From an uncultured Prevotella sp. (lineage in GTDB: Bacteria; Bacteroidota; Bacteroidia; Bacteroidales; Bacteroidaceae), in contig NZ_CAMJFM010000003.1 in the NCBI RefSeq assembly GCF_946404925.1, positions 62,001 to 126,000 on the forward strand: a stretch of 64,000 nucleotides of DNA, written 5' to 3'. Shown here piece after piece: positions 36,661-44,760 of the stretch. How positions within the stretch are numbered: the stretch's first letter is position 1; each line of letters begins with the position of its first letter. Position numbers and translations under genes: made by a program. The notes beneath the pieces were generated by a model that saw only the letters and a list, made by a program, of their open reading frames with translations, was not told the DNA's origin and did no database searches.

Positions 36661-37506
36661 ATGATCAAACTTGGAGACTACAATACCCTGAAAATCGTAA
36701 AATCCGTTGATTTCGGACTTTACTTAGATGGTGGCGAAGAAGGCGAAATCCTGCTTCCTCAGCGTTACGTTACTAATGATATGAAGATTGGCCAGGAGAT
36801 AACCGTGTTTATCTATCTCGACCAGGAAGAGCGCCCTGTGGCCACCACCGAGACGCCTTATGCTAAGGTGGGCGAGTTTGTGAGCCTCGAGGTGGCGTGG
36901 GTCAATCAGTTTGGCGCATTCCTCAACTGGGGCCTCATGAAGGACATCTTCTGCCCCTTCCGCGAGCAGAAAAAGCGCATGGAGCAAGGTCAGCGCCACA
37001 TTGTTTATATAAAGGTAGATGAGGATAGCTACCGCCTGATGGCTACTGCCAAGGTCGAGAAGTACCTCACCACGCCCACCGTCAAGGACCTGCCCCAGCT
37101 GCAGCATGGCGCCGAGGTCAACATACTGGTATGGCAGAAAACCGACCTTGGTTTTAAGGTCATCGTCAACAATAAGTTCCAGGGCCTGGTGTTCGAGAAT
37201 CAGATTTTCCAGCCCCTGCATAGCGGCATCAGGCTCAAGGCCTATGTAGACCATGTTCGTCAGGATGGTAAGATCGACATTATGCTGCAGCCGTCTGGCC
37301 GCCAGCAAACCCTCGACTTTGCCGAGACCCTTCTGCGCTACCTCTACGAGAACGATGGCTACTGCAACCTAGGCGACAAATCGCCCGCCGAGCTCATCTA
37401 CGACCGCTTCCAGGTATCCAAGAAAGCCTACAAGAAGGCCGTAGGCGATCTCTACAAGCGCCGTCTCATCACCATCGCCGACGATGGCATTAGACTTGTA
37501 AAATAG
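36661..37506 (+). CDS. CvfB/YitL-like S1-domain RNA-binding protein
   Basis: The 281-residue protein is made of small beta-barrel domains. The first, MIKLGDYNTLKIVKSVDFGLYL with GEILLPQRYV, is followed by S1 domains (EFVSLEVAWVNQFGAFLNWGLMKDIFCPF near residue 72; VIVNNKFQGLVFENQIF near 160). A C-terminal winged helix (YDRFQVSKKAYKKAVGDLYKRRLI near 245) closes it. This is the domain order of CvfB (YitL), an RNA-binding protein linked to virulence-factor expression in staphylococci; its role here is unknown. It lies 22 bp behind the ABC ATPase on the same strand. Confidence 0.86.
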   Translation: MIKLGDYNTLKIVKSVDFGLYLDGGEEGEILLPQRYVTNDMKIGQEITVFIYLDQEERPVATTETPYAKVGEFVSLEVAWVNQFGAFLNWGLMKDIFCPFREQKKRMEQGQRHIVYIKVDEDSYRLMATAKVEKYLTTPTVKDLPQLQHGAEVNILVWQKTDLGFKVIVNNKFQGLVFENQIFQPLHSGIRLKAYVDHVRQDGKIDIMLQPSGRQQTLDFAETLLRYLYENDGYCNLGDKSPAELIYDRFQVSKKAYKKAVGDLYKRRLITIADDGIRLVK

Positions 37507-37514
37507 TTTTTTAC

Positions 37515-37580
37515 TGATAATTTGAAAAGTACTTAGGAAACAATTGCTGCCTAACTGGTTTGCAATTGAAAAGTACTTAG
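37515..37580. repeat. 15 bp direct repeat around an inverted repeat
   Basis: TTGAAAAGTACTTAG occurs at 37522-37536 and again at 37566-37580, 44 bp apart. Between the copies lies CAATTGC...GCAATTG. A near copy of TGATAATTTGAAAAGTACTT (37515-37534) stands before paaK at 43867-43885. Confidence 0.75.
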
Positions 37581-37584
37581 AGAA

Positions 37585-37618
37585 AAAATGAGCCCTGGCC
37601 TCTAAAAGACCAGGGCTC
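37585..37618 (-). terminator. Terminator after asnS
   Basis: GAGCCCTGG and CCAGGGCTC form a 9 bp stem with an 11-base loop; six T follow on the minus strand. Confidence 0.88.
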
Positions 37619-37629
37619 AATATGTTTGT

Positions 37630-39069
37630 TTAGAACTCTGCTGATTTCGGTGTACGTGGGAAAGGAATCACGTCGCGGATGTTCTGCATGCCTGTTACGA
37701 ACAGGATGAGACGCTCGAAACCGAGACCGAAACCTGCGTGAGGGCATGAGCCCCAACGGCGGGTATCGATGTACCACCAGAGGTGAGTTTGGTCCATCTC
37801 GCGGCGATTGATCTCGCCCATCAGCTTGTCGTAGCTCTCTTCACGAACAGAACCGCCGATAATCTCACCAATCTGTGGGAAGAGTACATCGGTGCCCTGC
37901 ATGGTAGGACCAGGAGCTACAGCGCCCTTGTAACCTACTGAACCGCCATCGGCAGTATCCTGATTCTGCTTCATGTAGAACGACTTGAAGGCACGTGGAT
38001 AGTCGGTCATGATGACTGGCTTCTTGAAGTGCTCCTCTACGAGGTAGCGCTCGTGCTCAGAAGCAAGGTCGTCGCCCCAATTACATGGAAACTCGAACTT
38101 CTTACCGTTCTTGATAGCCTCCTGCAGGATGTTGATACCCTCGGTATATGGCAGACGAACGAAGGTCTCCTTGAGTACACCCTCCAGACGCTCAATCAGA
38201 GTCTTGTCGATCATCTGGTTGAGGAACTGCAGGTCGTCCTTACAGTTGTCGAGTGCCCAACGTACGCAGTACTTGATGAAGTCCTCTTCGAGGTCCATCA
38301 GCTCTTCCTGATCGAGGAATGCAACCTCGGGCTCTACCATCCAGAACTCGGCCAGGTGGCGTGGAGTGTTTGAATTCTCGGCACGGAATGTTGGGCCGAA
38401 GGTGTAGATAGAACCAAGTGCGGTGGCACCAAGCTCGCCCTCGAGCTGACCAGATACGGTGAGTGATGTCTGCTCGCCGAAGAAATCGTCGTCGTAGATA
38501 ATCTTACCATTCTCGTCCTTCTTCAGGTCGTAGAGGTTCTTGGTGGTTACCTGGAACATGTTTCCGGCACCCTCACAATCGCTGGCAGTGATGAGTGGGG
38601 TGTGGAAGTAGAAGAAGCCATGCTCGTGGAAGTAGGTGTGGATGGCCATTGCCATGTTGTGGCGGATGCGCATAACGGCACCAAAGGTATTGGTACGCAG
38701 ACGCATGTGAGCGTTCTTACGCATCACCTCAAAGCTCTGACCCTTCTTCTGCATAGGATAGTCGTTGCCACATAGACCGTAAACCTCGAGACGAGTGGCC
38801 TGAATCTCTGACGACTGACCTGCGCCTTGACTCTCTACCAAGATACCCTCGGCAGCGATGCAGGCACCTGTTGTGATCTGCTTGAGTGTCTCTTCTTCGA
38901 ACTTAGCGGGATCAACCACAATCTGTACGTTCTTGATGGTAGATCCGTCGTTGAGGGCAATGAAATCGACTGCCTTAGAGCTGCGGTGCGTGCGCACCCA
39001 GCCCTTAACGCAGACTTCCTTGCCATATTCTGTGCTCTTCAGCACATCAATAATCTTAGTACGTTTCAT
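37630..39069 (-). CDS. asnS: Asparaginyl-tRNA synthetase
   Basis: AsnS charges tRNA-Asn. The 479-residue product has an OB-fold anticodon-binding domain ([24 protein letters not shown] near residue 19). The class II catalytic core follows: motif 2 [25 protein letters not shown] near 225 and motif 3 [15 protein letters not shown] near 450. ATG 39069 is chosen; a TTG two codons upstream is inside the tandem repeat. It ends the purB - pseudouridine synthase - asnS run on the minus strand and has a terminator 12 bp past the stop. Confidence 0.96.
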   Translation of the reverse strand: MKRTKIIDVLKSTEYGKEVCVKGWVRTHRSSKAVDFIALNDGSTIKNVQIVVDPAKFEEETLKQITTGACIAAEGILVESQGAGQSSEIQATRLEVYGLCGNDYPMQKKGQSFEVMRKNAHMRLRTNTFGAVMRIRHNMAMAIHTYFHEHGFFYFHTPLITASDCEGAGNMFQVTTKNLYDLKKDENGKIIYDDDFFGEQTSLTVSGQLEGELGATALGSIYTFGPTFRAENSNTPRHLAEFWMVEPEVAFLDQEELMDLEEDFIKYCVRWALDNCKDDLQFLNQMIDKTLIERLEGVLKETFVRLPYTEGINILQEAIKNGKKFEFPCNWGDDLASEHERYLVEEHFKKPVIMTDYPRAFKSFYMKQNQDTADGGSVGYKGAVAPGPTMQGTDVLFPQIGEIIGGSVREESYDKLMGEINRREMDQTHLWWYIDTRRWGSCPHAGFGLGFERLILFVTGMQNIRDVIPFPRTPKSAEF

Positions 39070-39070
39070 T

Positions 39071-39098
39071 TTCAATGTTCAATCTTCAATGTTCAATT
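39071..39098. repeat. 7 bp tandem repeat filling the gap before asnS
   Basis: TTCAATG, TTCAATC, TTCAATG, TTCAATT: four alternating units that span exactly from 1 bp upstream of the asnS start to the stop codon of the pseudouridine synthase gene. Confidence 0.92.
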
Positions 39099-40441
39099 TA
39101 CTCGTAAGCTCCCATGCGCAGACGGTCAACCTCCTCCTCGGTCAGGTAGCGCCAGTCGCCACGCTTCAGGTTCTTCTTGGTGAGACCAGCGAACTGAACG
39201 CGGTCGAGCTTCTGAACGCGGTAGCCCAGGCTCTCGAAGATACGGCGAACGATACGGTTCTTGCCTGAGTGGATCTCGATGCCAACCTGCTTCTTATCTG
39301 TTGGGTGAGCATACTGAACGTCGTCGGCCTTGATCTCGCCGTCCTCAAGCTGGATGCCCTCGGCAATCTGCTGCAGATCGTGAGCAGTAACGTTCTTATC
39401 GAGATATACGTGATAAATCTTCTTCTTGAGGTACTTAGGATGTGTAAGCTTTGAAGCCAGATCGCCATCGTTGGTGAGCAGCAGCACACCAGTGGTGTTG
39501 CGGTCCAGACGGCCTACAGGATAGATGCGCTCTGTGCAAGCGTTCTTAACCAGATCCATAACAGTCTTACGCTGCTGTGGGTCGTCGCTTGTAGTCACGT
39601 AATCCTTTGGCTTGTTGAGCAGCACGTAAACCTTCTTCTCGATGCTTACAGGCTGATCGTGGAACTTAACTACATCGGTACGCAGAATCTTGGTTCCCAG
39701 CTCGGTTACTACCTCGCCGTTAACGGTTACTACACCTGCCTGGATGAACTCATCGGCCTCGCGACGGCTGCAGATACCTGCATTAGCCAGGAACTTGTTC
39801 AAGCGCAGTGGCTCGTTTGGATCGTAGTTGATCTCCTTGTACTCGATGCGCTTCTTCATTGAGTACTTTGCATTTGGATCGTAGTCGGCTGAGTGCTGAC
39901 GTGGGCCCTTCTTGTAAGGAGATGCGCCGTAAGGCTTGCCATAGCCACCCTGCTGTGGACGACCGTAACCACCCTGCTGAGGACGACCGTAGCCACCCTG
40001 CTGAGGACGACCGTAACCACCCTGCTGAGGACGGCCGTAACCACCCTGCTGAGGACGACCGTAGCCACCCTGCTGTGGACGACCATAACCACCCTGCTGA
40101 CGCTGGCCGTAGCCACCCTGTGGACGCTGGCCATAACCGCCCTGAGAACGCTGACCATAACCACCCTGGCGCTGCTGACCGTAGCCACCTTCGGCATTAT
40201 AGTTGTTACGTGGACGATAGCCACCCTGTGGGCGCTGAGGAGCATTGCTCTGCAGTGCAGCACCAAAGCCCTCGGGGCGGAAACCACCCTCATCGTCGTT
40301 ATTGCGATAGCTTGGACGCTCATAGGCTGGGCGTGCAGCTGTATGAATGCGTGGACGTGGTGAACGACCTGGACGATACTCTCTCTGAGCGCCATCCTGT
40401 GCAGTCTCTTCCTGTTTCTTCTCGTTGTTTTCGAAATCCAT
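39098..40441 (-). CDS. 23S rRNA pseudouridine synthase (RluB/RsuA family) with GGYG-repeat head
   Basis: The catalytic part is a normal RluB/RsuA enzyme. It has an S4 RNA-binding domain (LNKFLANAGICSRREADEFIQAG near residue 214), the catalytic motif YPVGRLDRNTTGVLLLTNDG with its Asp near 320, and the C-terminal NRIVRRIFESLGYRVQKLDRV. The first 200 residues are quite different: acidic/basic start, then 11 GGYG units with an 8-residue period (GGYGQRPQ, GGYGRPQQ), rich in Gly, Gln, Arg and Tyr. Such RGG/YG tracts bind RNA or drive condensation in other proteins. The 447-residue total is far longer than E. coli RluB (about 290). The stop lies in a DNA repeat leading to asnS. Confidence 0.9.
   Translation of the reverse strand: MDFENNEKKQEETAQDGAQREYRPGRSPRPRIHTAARPAYERPSYRNNDDEGGFRPEGFGAALQSNAPQRPQGGYRPRNNYNAEGGYGQQRQGGYGQRSQGGYGQRPQGGYGQRQQGGYGRPQQGGYGRPQQGGYGRPQQGGYGRPQQGGYGRPQQGGYGRPQQGGYGKPYGASPYKKGPRQHSADYDPNAKYSMKKRIEYKEINYDPNEPLRLNKFLANAGICSRREADEFIQAGVVTVNGEVVTELGTKILRTDVVKFHDQPVSIEKKVYVLLNKPKDYVTTSDDPQQRKTVMDLVKNACTERIYPVGRLDRNTTGVLLLTNDGDLASKLTHPKYLKKKIYHVYLDKNVTAHDLQQIAEGIQLEDGEIKADDVQYAHPTDKKQVGIEIHSGKNRIVRRIFESLGYRVQKLDRVQFAGLTKKNLKRGDWRYLTEEEVDRLRMGAYE
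39942..40190. repeat. 24 bp coding tandem repeat in the pseudouridine synthase gene
   Basis: About ten 24 bp units built on CCACCCTGCTGAGGACG (plus strand) encode GGYGRPQQ and variants. Units in the middle are nearly identical, so the copy number may vary. Confidence 0.88.
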
Positions 40442-40497
40442 GTGTTGTATAAATTTAAAATGTGATTACTTGTAAATACTATTATTTCTCTCTCTTA

Positions 40498-41844
40498 TTA
40501 AATTCCTGTATAGGTTGCTGGTGTTATGGCGCGTAGCTCTTCCTTAACATCGTCGCTAACTTCGAGTGTCTCAATAAAGCTCTTGATCTTCTCGCCTGTA
40601 AGTTTCTCATTGGTACGTGTAAGCGCCTTCAGAGTCTCGTATGGGTTGGGGTAGGCCTCGCGACGCAGAATGGTCTGGATAGCCTCGGCTACTACAGCCC
40701 ATGTGTTGTCGAGATCCTCCTGCAGCTTCTCCTCGTTGAGGATGAGCTTGCGCAGACCCTTCAATGTGCTCTGGAATGCGATGACGGCGTGGCCCATAGG
40801 TACACCTACGTTGCGCAGAACGGTTGAGTCGGTAAGGTCGCGCTGCAAGCGGCTCACGGGCAGTTTGGCTGCCAGGAACTGCAGTATGGCGTTGGCGATG
40901 CCAAGGTTACCCTCAGAGTTCTCATAGTCGATGGGGTTTACCTTGTGTGGCATAGCGCTCGAACCTACCTCGCCCTTCTTGATCTTCTGCTTGAAGTAGT
41001 CCATCGAGATATACATCCAGAAGTCGCGATCCAGGTCGATGACGATGGTGTTGATACGACGCATAGCATCGAAGATGGCACCAAGCCAGTCGTAGTTCGA
41101 AATCTGAGTGGTGTACTGCTCGCGCTCCAGTCCAAGCTTCTCGCTTACGAACTGGTTACCAAACTCGCGCCAGTCGTACTGTGGATAAGCCACGTGGTGA
41201 GCATTGTAGTTACCTGTGGCGCCACCAAACTTAGCTGTGATTGGTGTAGCCTTCAATCCGCGCAGCTGCTCCTCCAGACGATACACGTAAACCATCACCT
41301 CCTTACCCAGGCGGGTAGGCGAGGCAGGCTGTCCGTGAGTCTTGGCCAACATGGGGATGTTTTTCCATTGTTCGGCATAATCGTGCAACTGCTCGATAAG
41401 CTCCTCTACCATAGGATAGTAAACCTGCTCCAGTGCCTCCTTTATAGAAAGAGGTACGCTGGTGTTGTTGATGTCCTGAGAGGTGAGTCCGAAGTGGATG
41501 AACTCTTTGTAGTTCTCAAAACCACCCATCGCGTCAAGCTGCTCCTTGATGAAGTACTCAACGGCCTTTACATCGTGATTGGTAATCGACTCGATGTCCT
41601 TAACTCGCTGAGCATCAGCGGGTGAGAACTTTCGATAGATGTCGCGAAGCTGATCGAAAAGTTGATGGTTGATACCCTGAAGTTGAGGCAATGGTAATTC
41701 ACAGAGTGTGATGAAATACTCAATCTCTACGCGTACCCTATAGCGGATAAGGGCGTATTCAGAAAAGTATTCTGCCAATGGCTCGGTCTTACTTCTGTAA
41801 CGGCCATCAATAGGCGAGATGGCTGTCAATAAACTTAAATCCAT
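40498..41844 (-). CDS. purB: Adenylosuccinate lyase
   Basis: PurB cleaves SAICAR and adenylosuccinate in purine synthesis. The 448-residue product starts MDLSLLTAISPIDGRYRSKT. It contains the fumarase-superfamily signature SSAMPHKVNPIDYENSEGN near residue 291 with the catalytic Ser, and the segments TSQDINNTSVP near 124 and KTHGQPASPTRLGKE near 168. Its length and domain order are those of the E. coli-type enzyme. It lies about 107 bp behind a tRNA-Val on the same strand, with a weak terminator between. No promoter of its own is evident in that gap, so part of its expression could come from read-through. Confidence 0.96.
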   Translation of the reverse strand: MDLSLLTAISPIDGRYRSKTEPLAEYFSEYALIRYRVRVEIEYFITLCELPLPQLQGINHQLFDQLRDIYRKFSPADAQRVKDIESITNHDVKAVEYFIKEQLDAMGGFENYKEFIHFGLTSQDINNTSVPLSIKEALEQVYYPMVEELIEQLHDYAEQWKNIPMLAKTHGQPASPTRLGKEVMVYVYRLEEQLRGLKATPITAKFGGATGNYNAHHVAYPQYDWREFGNQFVSEKLGLEREQYTTQISNYDWLGAIFDAMRRINTIVIDLDRDFWMYISMDYFKQKIKKGEVGSSAMPHKVNPIDYENSEGNLGIANAILQFLAAKLPVSRLQRDLTDSTVLRNVGVPMGHAVIAFQSTLKGLRKLILNEEKLQEDLDNTWAVVAEAIQTILRREAYPNPYETLKALTRTNEKLTGEKIKSFIETLEVSDDVKEELRAITPATYTGI

Positions 41845-41905
41845 GTTTTAAATTAAATTCCTAAAATTATCGATAATCCTTATACTATTTCTATCCTCTC
41901 TTAAC

Positions 41906-41932
41906 CCAAAAACGCAACCTCAACGGCTGCGT
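41906..41932 (-). terminator. Probable terminator after the second tRNA-Val
   Basis: ACGCA-a-CC and GG-c-TGCGT form a bulged stem around TCAAC; five T follow on the minus strand. Confidence 0.6.
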
Positions 41933-41951
41933 AATCGAGCTTTTTGTGTTG

Positions 41952-42026
41952 TGGGCGTTGACGGATTCGAACCGCCGACCCTCTGCTTGTAAGGCAGATG
42001 CTCTAAACCAGCTGAGCTAAACGCCC
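41952..42026 (-). tRNA. tRNA-Val (anticodon TAC), second copy
   Basis: The 75 bases are identical to 14697-14771. The 3' flank reads ACAACA, so CCA must be added after transcription, unlike the first copy. Promoter and leader are also conserved between the copies. Confidence 0.96.
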
Positions 42027-42046
42027 TTTCTTCTTGTAAGCGGGTG

Positions 42047-42054
42047 CAAAGGTA
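42047..42054 (-). promoter_or_regulatory. Promoter -7 box of the second tRNA-Val
   Basis: TACCTTTG on the minus strand, 20 bp before the tRNA, with the same CACCCGCTTACAAGAA leader as the first copy. Confidence 0.75.
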
Positions 42055-42112
42055 CGAAGAAAAATCGAGACTGCAAAATTTTCGGGCGAAAAAATTGCAG
42101 TCTCGCGTAATT

Positions 42113-42538
42113 TTATAGCTGATAGAGGTCGTTGGCCGCCATCAACTCCACTTTTTTGTCGGCAAGAATCTTCTCGCAGGCGTCAAGATCGGTAGGACGG
42201 ATAACCACTGTAGCTACATCGCCATTGGCGAACGAATACATATACTCGATGAAAACGCCGTTCTCAGAGAGATGCTTCAGCACTACTGCCAGCGAACCGC
42301 TGACGTTGGGGCATACAAAACCGATAACATCGGTAATCTTAACGGCGAAGTGAGCCTCCTTAAGAACCTGATAAGCCTTGTCAGGGTCAGATACGATGCA
42401 ACGCAGAATACCAAAGTCGCTGTTATCAGCGATACTCATGGCCGAAAGGTTGACACCAGCCTTACCCAAAACTTCGGTTACCTCAGTCAGACGGCCTGAC
42501 TTGTTCTCAAGGAAAATTGAAAGTTGCTTTGTCTTCAT
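42113..42538 (-). CDS. Tandem ACT-domain protein, probably a ligand sensor
   Basis: The 141-residue protein consists of two ACT domains, small amino-acid-binding folds. The first begins KQLSIFLENKSGRLTEVTEVLGKAGVNLSAMSI and the second FVCPNVSGSLAVVLKHLSENGVFIEYMY. No enzyme domain is attached. It lies 14 bp behind the phenylacetate-CoA ligase gene on the same strand. In many anaerobes the two stand together, so it may regulate the ligase or the pathway in response to an amino acid. The ligand is not readable from sequence. Confidence 0.88.
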   Translation of the reverse strand: MKTKQLSIFLENKSGRLTEVTEVLGKAGVNLSAMSIADNSDFGILRCIVSDPDKAYQVLKEAHFAVKITDVIGFVCPNVSGSLAVVLKHLSENGVFIEYMYSFANGDVATVVIRPTDLDACEKILADKKVELMAANDLYQL

Positions 42539-42552
42539 AATCTTTATTGTTT

Positions 42553-43851
42553 TTAGATTTTTCGATTGTCGATGACGCGCTTGGCCTTACCCTCAGAGCG
42601 CTCGATGCCCTTAGGCTCGACGAGCTTAACCTTGAATCCCAGTCCGATAACGCTACGCAGCTCGGCCTCCAGCTTCTTCTGCAAACCAACCATCGTGGCC
42701 ATATCATCGGTAAAGTACTCTTCCTTCACCTCAACCTTCAGCTCTGATGTGTCGGTGTTGTTCACACGGTCTACTGTGAGCAGGAAGTGTGGTTCGTACT
42801 CAGGCAGCTTCAGGATAACGTCCTCGATCTGCGATGGGAATACATTGACACCACGGATGATGAGCATGTCGTCGCAACGGCCCAGGATGCGGTCCATACG
42901 TACCAGGGTGCGGCCGCACTTACACTTGTCGTAGTGCAGAGCCGTGAGGTCGTGGGTGCGATAGCGCAGCAGTGGCATACCCTCCTTGGTGAGGTGAGTA
43001 AAGGTGAGTTCGCCAAATTGTCCTTCGGGCAATGGTTCGCCTGTATTAGGATCCAGAATCTCTGGATAGAAAAGGTCTTCGTTCAGGTGGGTTCCGCATT
43101 GGTGCTCGCACTCGTAACCTACACCAGGACCAGCAATCTCGCTCAGTCCGTAGATGTCGTAGGCCTTAATGCCAAGAGTTGCTTCCAACTTCTGGCGCAT
43201 CTTCTCGGTCCAGGGCTCGGCACCAAACACGCCAACCTTCAGTTTAAACTCGTCGCGTGGATACTCGCACTCCTGCATAGCCTCGCCCAGGAACATAGCG
43301 TAGCTGGGGGTACAGCATAGGATGGTGGTTCCGAAGTCGTGCATCAGTGTCATCTGCTTCTGGGTGTTACCCGATGAGATGGGGATGACCGATGCGCCGA
43401 TGTTGGTAGCGCCATCGTGTGCTCCCAGTCCTCCTGTAAAGAGTCCGTAGCCATAGGCCACCTGGAAGATATCGTCCTTAGTGGCACCATAGGCGGTGAA
43501 AGCACGACTGATGGCCTCGCTCCACATGGCAAGGTCCTTGCGGGTGTAAAGTACTACGACTGGTTTGCCGGTGGTTCCCGATGAGGCGTGGATTCTTACA
43601 ATCTGACTCATTGGTACGGCTGCCAGTCCAAAGGGATAATTGTCGCGGAGGTCGAGCTTGTTGGTAAAGGGGAGTTTCGTGATGTCGTCGATGCTCTTAA
43701 TGTCACCTGGCTCCAACCCCATCTCCTGGAACTTCTTGCGGTAGAAGGGGGTGTTGTAATACACGTACTCTGCCATCTTTACCAGACGGCGGCTCTGGAT
43801 TTCGCGAAGCTGCTCGCGATCCATGCACTCCATTGTCTCATTCCAAATCAT
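42553..43851 (-). CDS. paaK: Phenylacetate-CoA ligase family protein
   Basis: The 432-residue adenylate-forming enzyme has the AMP-binding loop RIHASSGTTGKPVVV near residue 87. The segments AYGYGLFTGGLGAHDG near 133 and YGLSEIAGPGVGYECE near 235 follow, with the C-terminal lobe DDMLIIRGVNVFPSQIED near 330. It should activate phenylacetate or another aryl acid to the CoA thioester. In gut anaerobes this enzyme type often works with 2-oxoacid:ferredoxin oxidoreductases in aromatic amino acid synthesis or breakdown; no such gene is in this window. It has its own promoter and is followed by the ACT-domain gene. Confidence 0.9.
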   Translation of the reverse strand: MIWNETMECMDREQLREIQSRRLVKMAEYVYYNTPFYRKKFQEMGLEPGDIKSIDDITKLPFTNKLDLRDNYPFGLAAVPMSQIVRIHASSGTTGKPVVVLYTRKDLAMWSEAISRAFTAYGATKDDIFQVAYGYGLFTGGLGAHDGATNIGASVIPISSGNTQKQMTLMHDFGTTILCCTPSYAMFLGEAMQECEYPRDEFKLKVGVFGAEPWTEKMRQKLEATLGIKAYDIYGLSEIAGPGVGYECEHQCGTHLNEDLFYPEILDPNTGEPLPEGQFGELTFTHLTKEGMPLLRYRTHDLTALHYDKCKCGRTLVRMDRILGRCDDMLIIRGVNVFPSQIEDVILKLPEYEPHFLLTVDRVNNTDTSELKVEVKEEYFTDDMATMVGLQKKLEAELRSVIGLGFKVKLVEPKGIERSEGKAKRVIDNRKI

Positions 43852-43893
43852 TGTCTGTTTCGCTGTTGATAATTTAAAAGTACTTTACGGGCA

Positions 43894-43901
43894 CAAAGTT
43901 A
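43894..43901 (-). promoter_or_regulatory. Promoter -7 box of paaK
   Basis: TAACTTTG on the minus strand, 42 bp before the ATG at 43851. The leader holds a TTTAAAAGTACTT element also seen near 37530. Confidence 0.65.
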
Positions 43902-43961
43902 GCGTATTTTTTTGAATCAACCAAGAAAGTAACCTCAAAAATAGAATTTTTATTTAAATGG

Positions 43962-43993
43962 TTTGGAACTTTCGTATATTTATCGTATTTTTG
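43962..43993 (+). promoter_or_regulatory. Promoter of the metallo-hydrolase gene
   Basis: TTTG (43962-43965) and TATTTTTG (43986-43993) are spaced 20 bp; ATG at 44022. Confidence 0.7.
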
Positions 43994-44021
43994 CCGCTGT
44001 TCTTTTATATATTAATAAGGT

Positions 44022-44750
44022 ATGAAAAAGCTGTTTACATGTTTATTGGCTGTGCTTGGACTTACCACAGCCTGCGGACAGAAGAGTTATGAGGTAGATG
44101 AGTTTACCACCAAGAGCGGTAAGACCGTCAAGTTCTACGCCCTGATGCATGCTTGCATCCGCATCGAGTTCGATGGAAAGGAGATACAGATTGACCCTGT
44201 GCAGAAGTTAGGCAATCGTACTGTAGATTATACTGCGATGCCCAAGGCCGACTATATCTTTGTGACCCACGAGCATGGCGACCATTACGATGCCAACGCC
44301 ATCAAGCAGCTTTCGGCTGAAAAGTCCCAGTTGGTGATGAACAAGCGTTGTGCTGATATGTTTGGAGCAGGCCGGGTGATGGTAAATGGCGACAAACTGC
44401 AGCTGAAAGATGTTAGCGTTGAGGCCGTTCCTGCCTATAACATTACAGAGGGCCACACCCAGTTCCACCCCAAGGGGCGCGACAATGGCTATATCCTTAC
44501 CATCGATGGCCTCCGCATCTACATAGCTGGCGATACCGAGGATATCCCAGAGATGTCGCAGGTCAAGGATATCGACATCGCATTCCTGCCTTGCAACCAG
44601 CCTTATACGATGACTCCCGATCAGCTGGTTCGTGCAGCCAAGACAATCAAGCCCAAAGTGCTGTTCCCATACCACTACGGACAGACTGACCTAAGCGGTG
44701 TAGCAGAGAAACTAAAGGGCATCGATGTAAGAATACGTCATTACGAATAA
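44022..44750 (+). CDS. Exported metallo-beta-lactamase-fold hydrolase
   Basis: The 242-residue protein has the metal-binding motif VTHEHGDHYDANAI near residue 84 (HxHxDH). GHTQFHPKG and the Asp in IYIAGDTEDIPEM near 170 complete the site, and FPYHYGQTDLSG lies near the C-terminus. It resembles the UPF0173/UlaG-like branch. Its first 20 residues (MKKLFTCLLAVLGLTTACGQ) look like a lipoprotein signal, so it probably acts in the envelope, which is unusual for this branch. The substrate is unknown. Its stop is 10 bp from the end of a convergent gene, with no clear terminator between. Confidence 0.87.
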   Translation: MKKLFTCLLAVLGLTTACGQKSYEVDEFTTKSGKTVKFYALMHACIRIEFDGKEIQIDPVQKLGNRTVDYTAMPKADYIFVTHEHGDHYDANAIKQLSAEKSQLVMNKRCADMFGAGRVMVNGDKLQLKDVSVEAVPAYNITEGHTQFHPKGRDNGYILTIDGLRIYIAGDTEDIPEMSQVKDIDIAFLPCNQPYTMTPDQLVRAAKTIKPKVLFPYHYGQTDLSGVAEKLKGIDVRIRHYE

Positions 44751-44760
44751 TGGCGTCGTT

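Noticed and set aside
39859..40452. A 197-codon open frame on the plus strand opposite the GGYG repeats.
   Set aside because: Its His/Pro/Asp repeats arise from reading the 24 bp coding repeat on the other strand; it has no promoter or start context.
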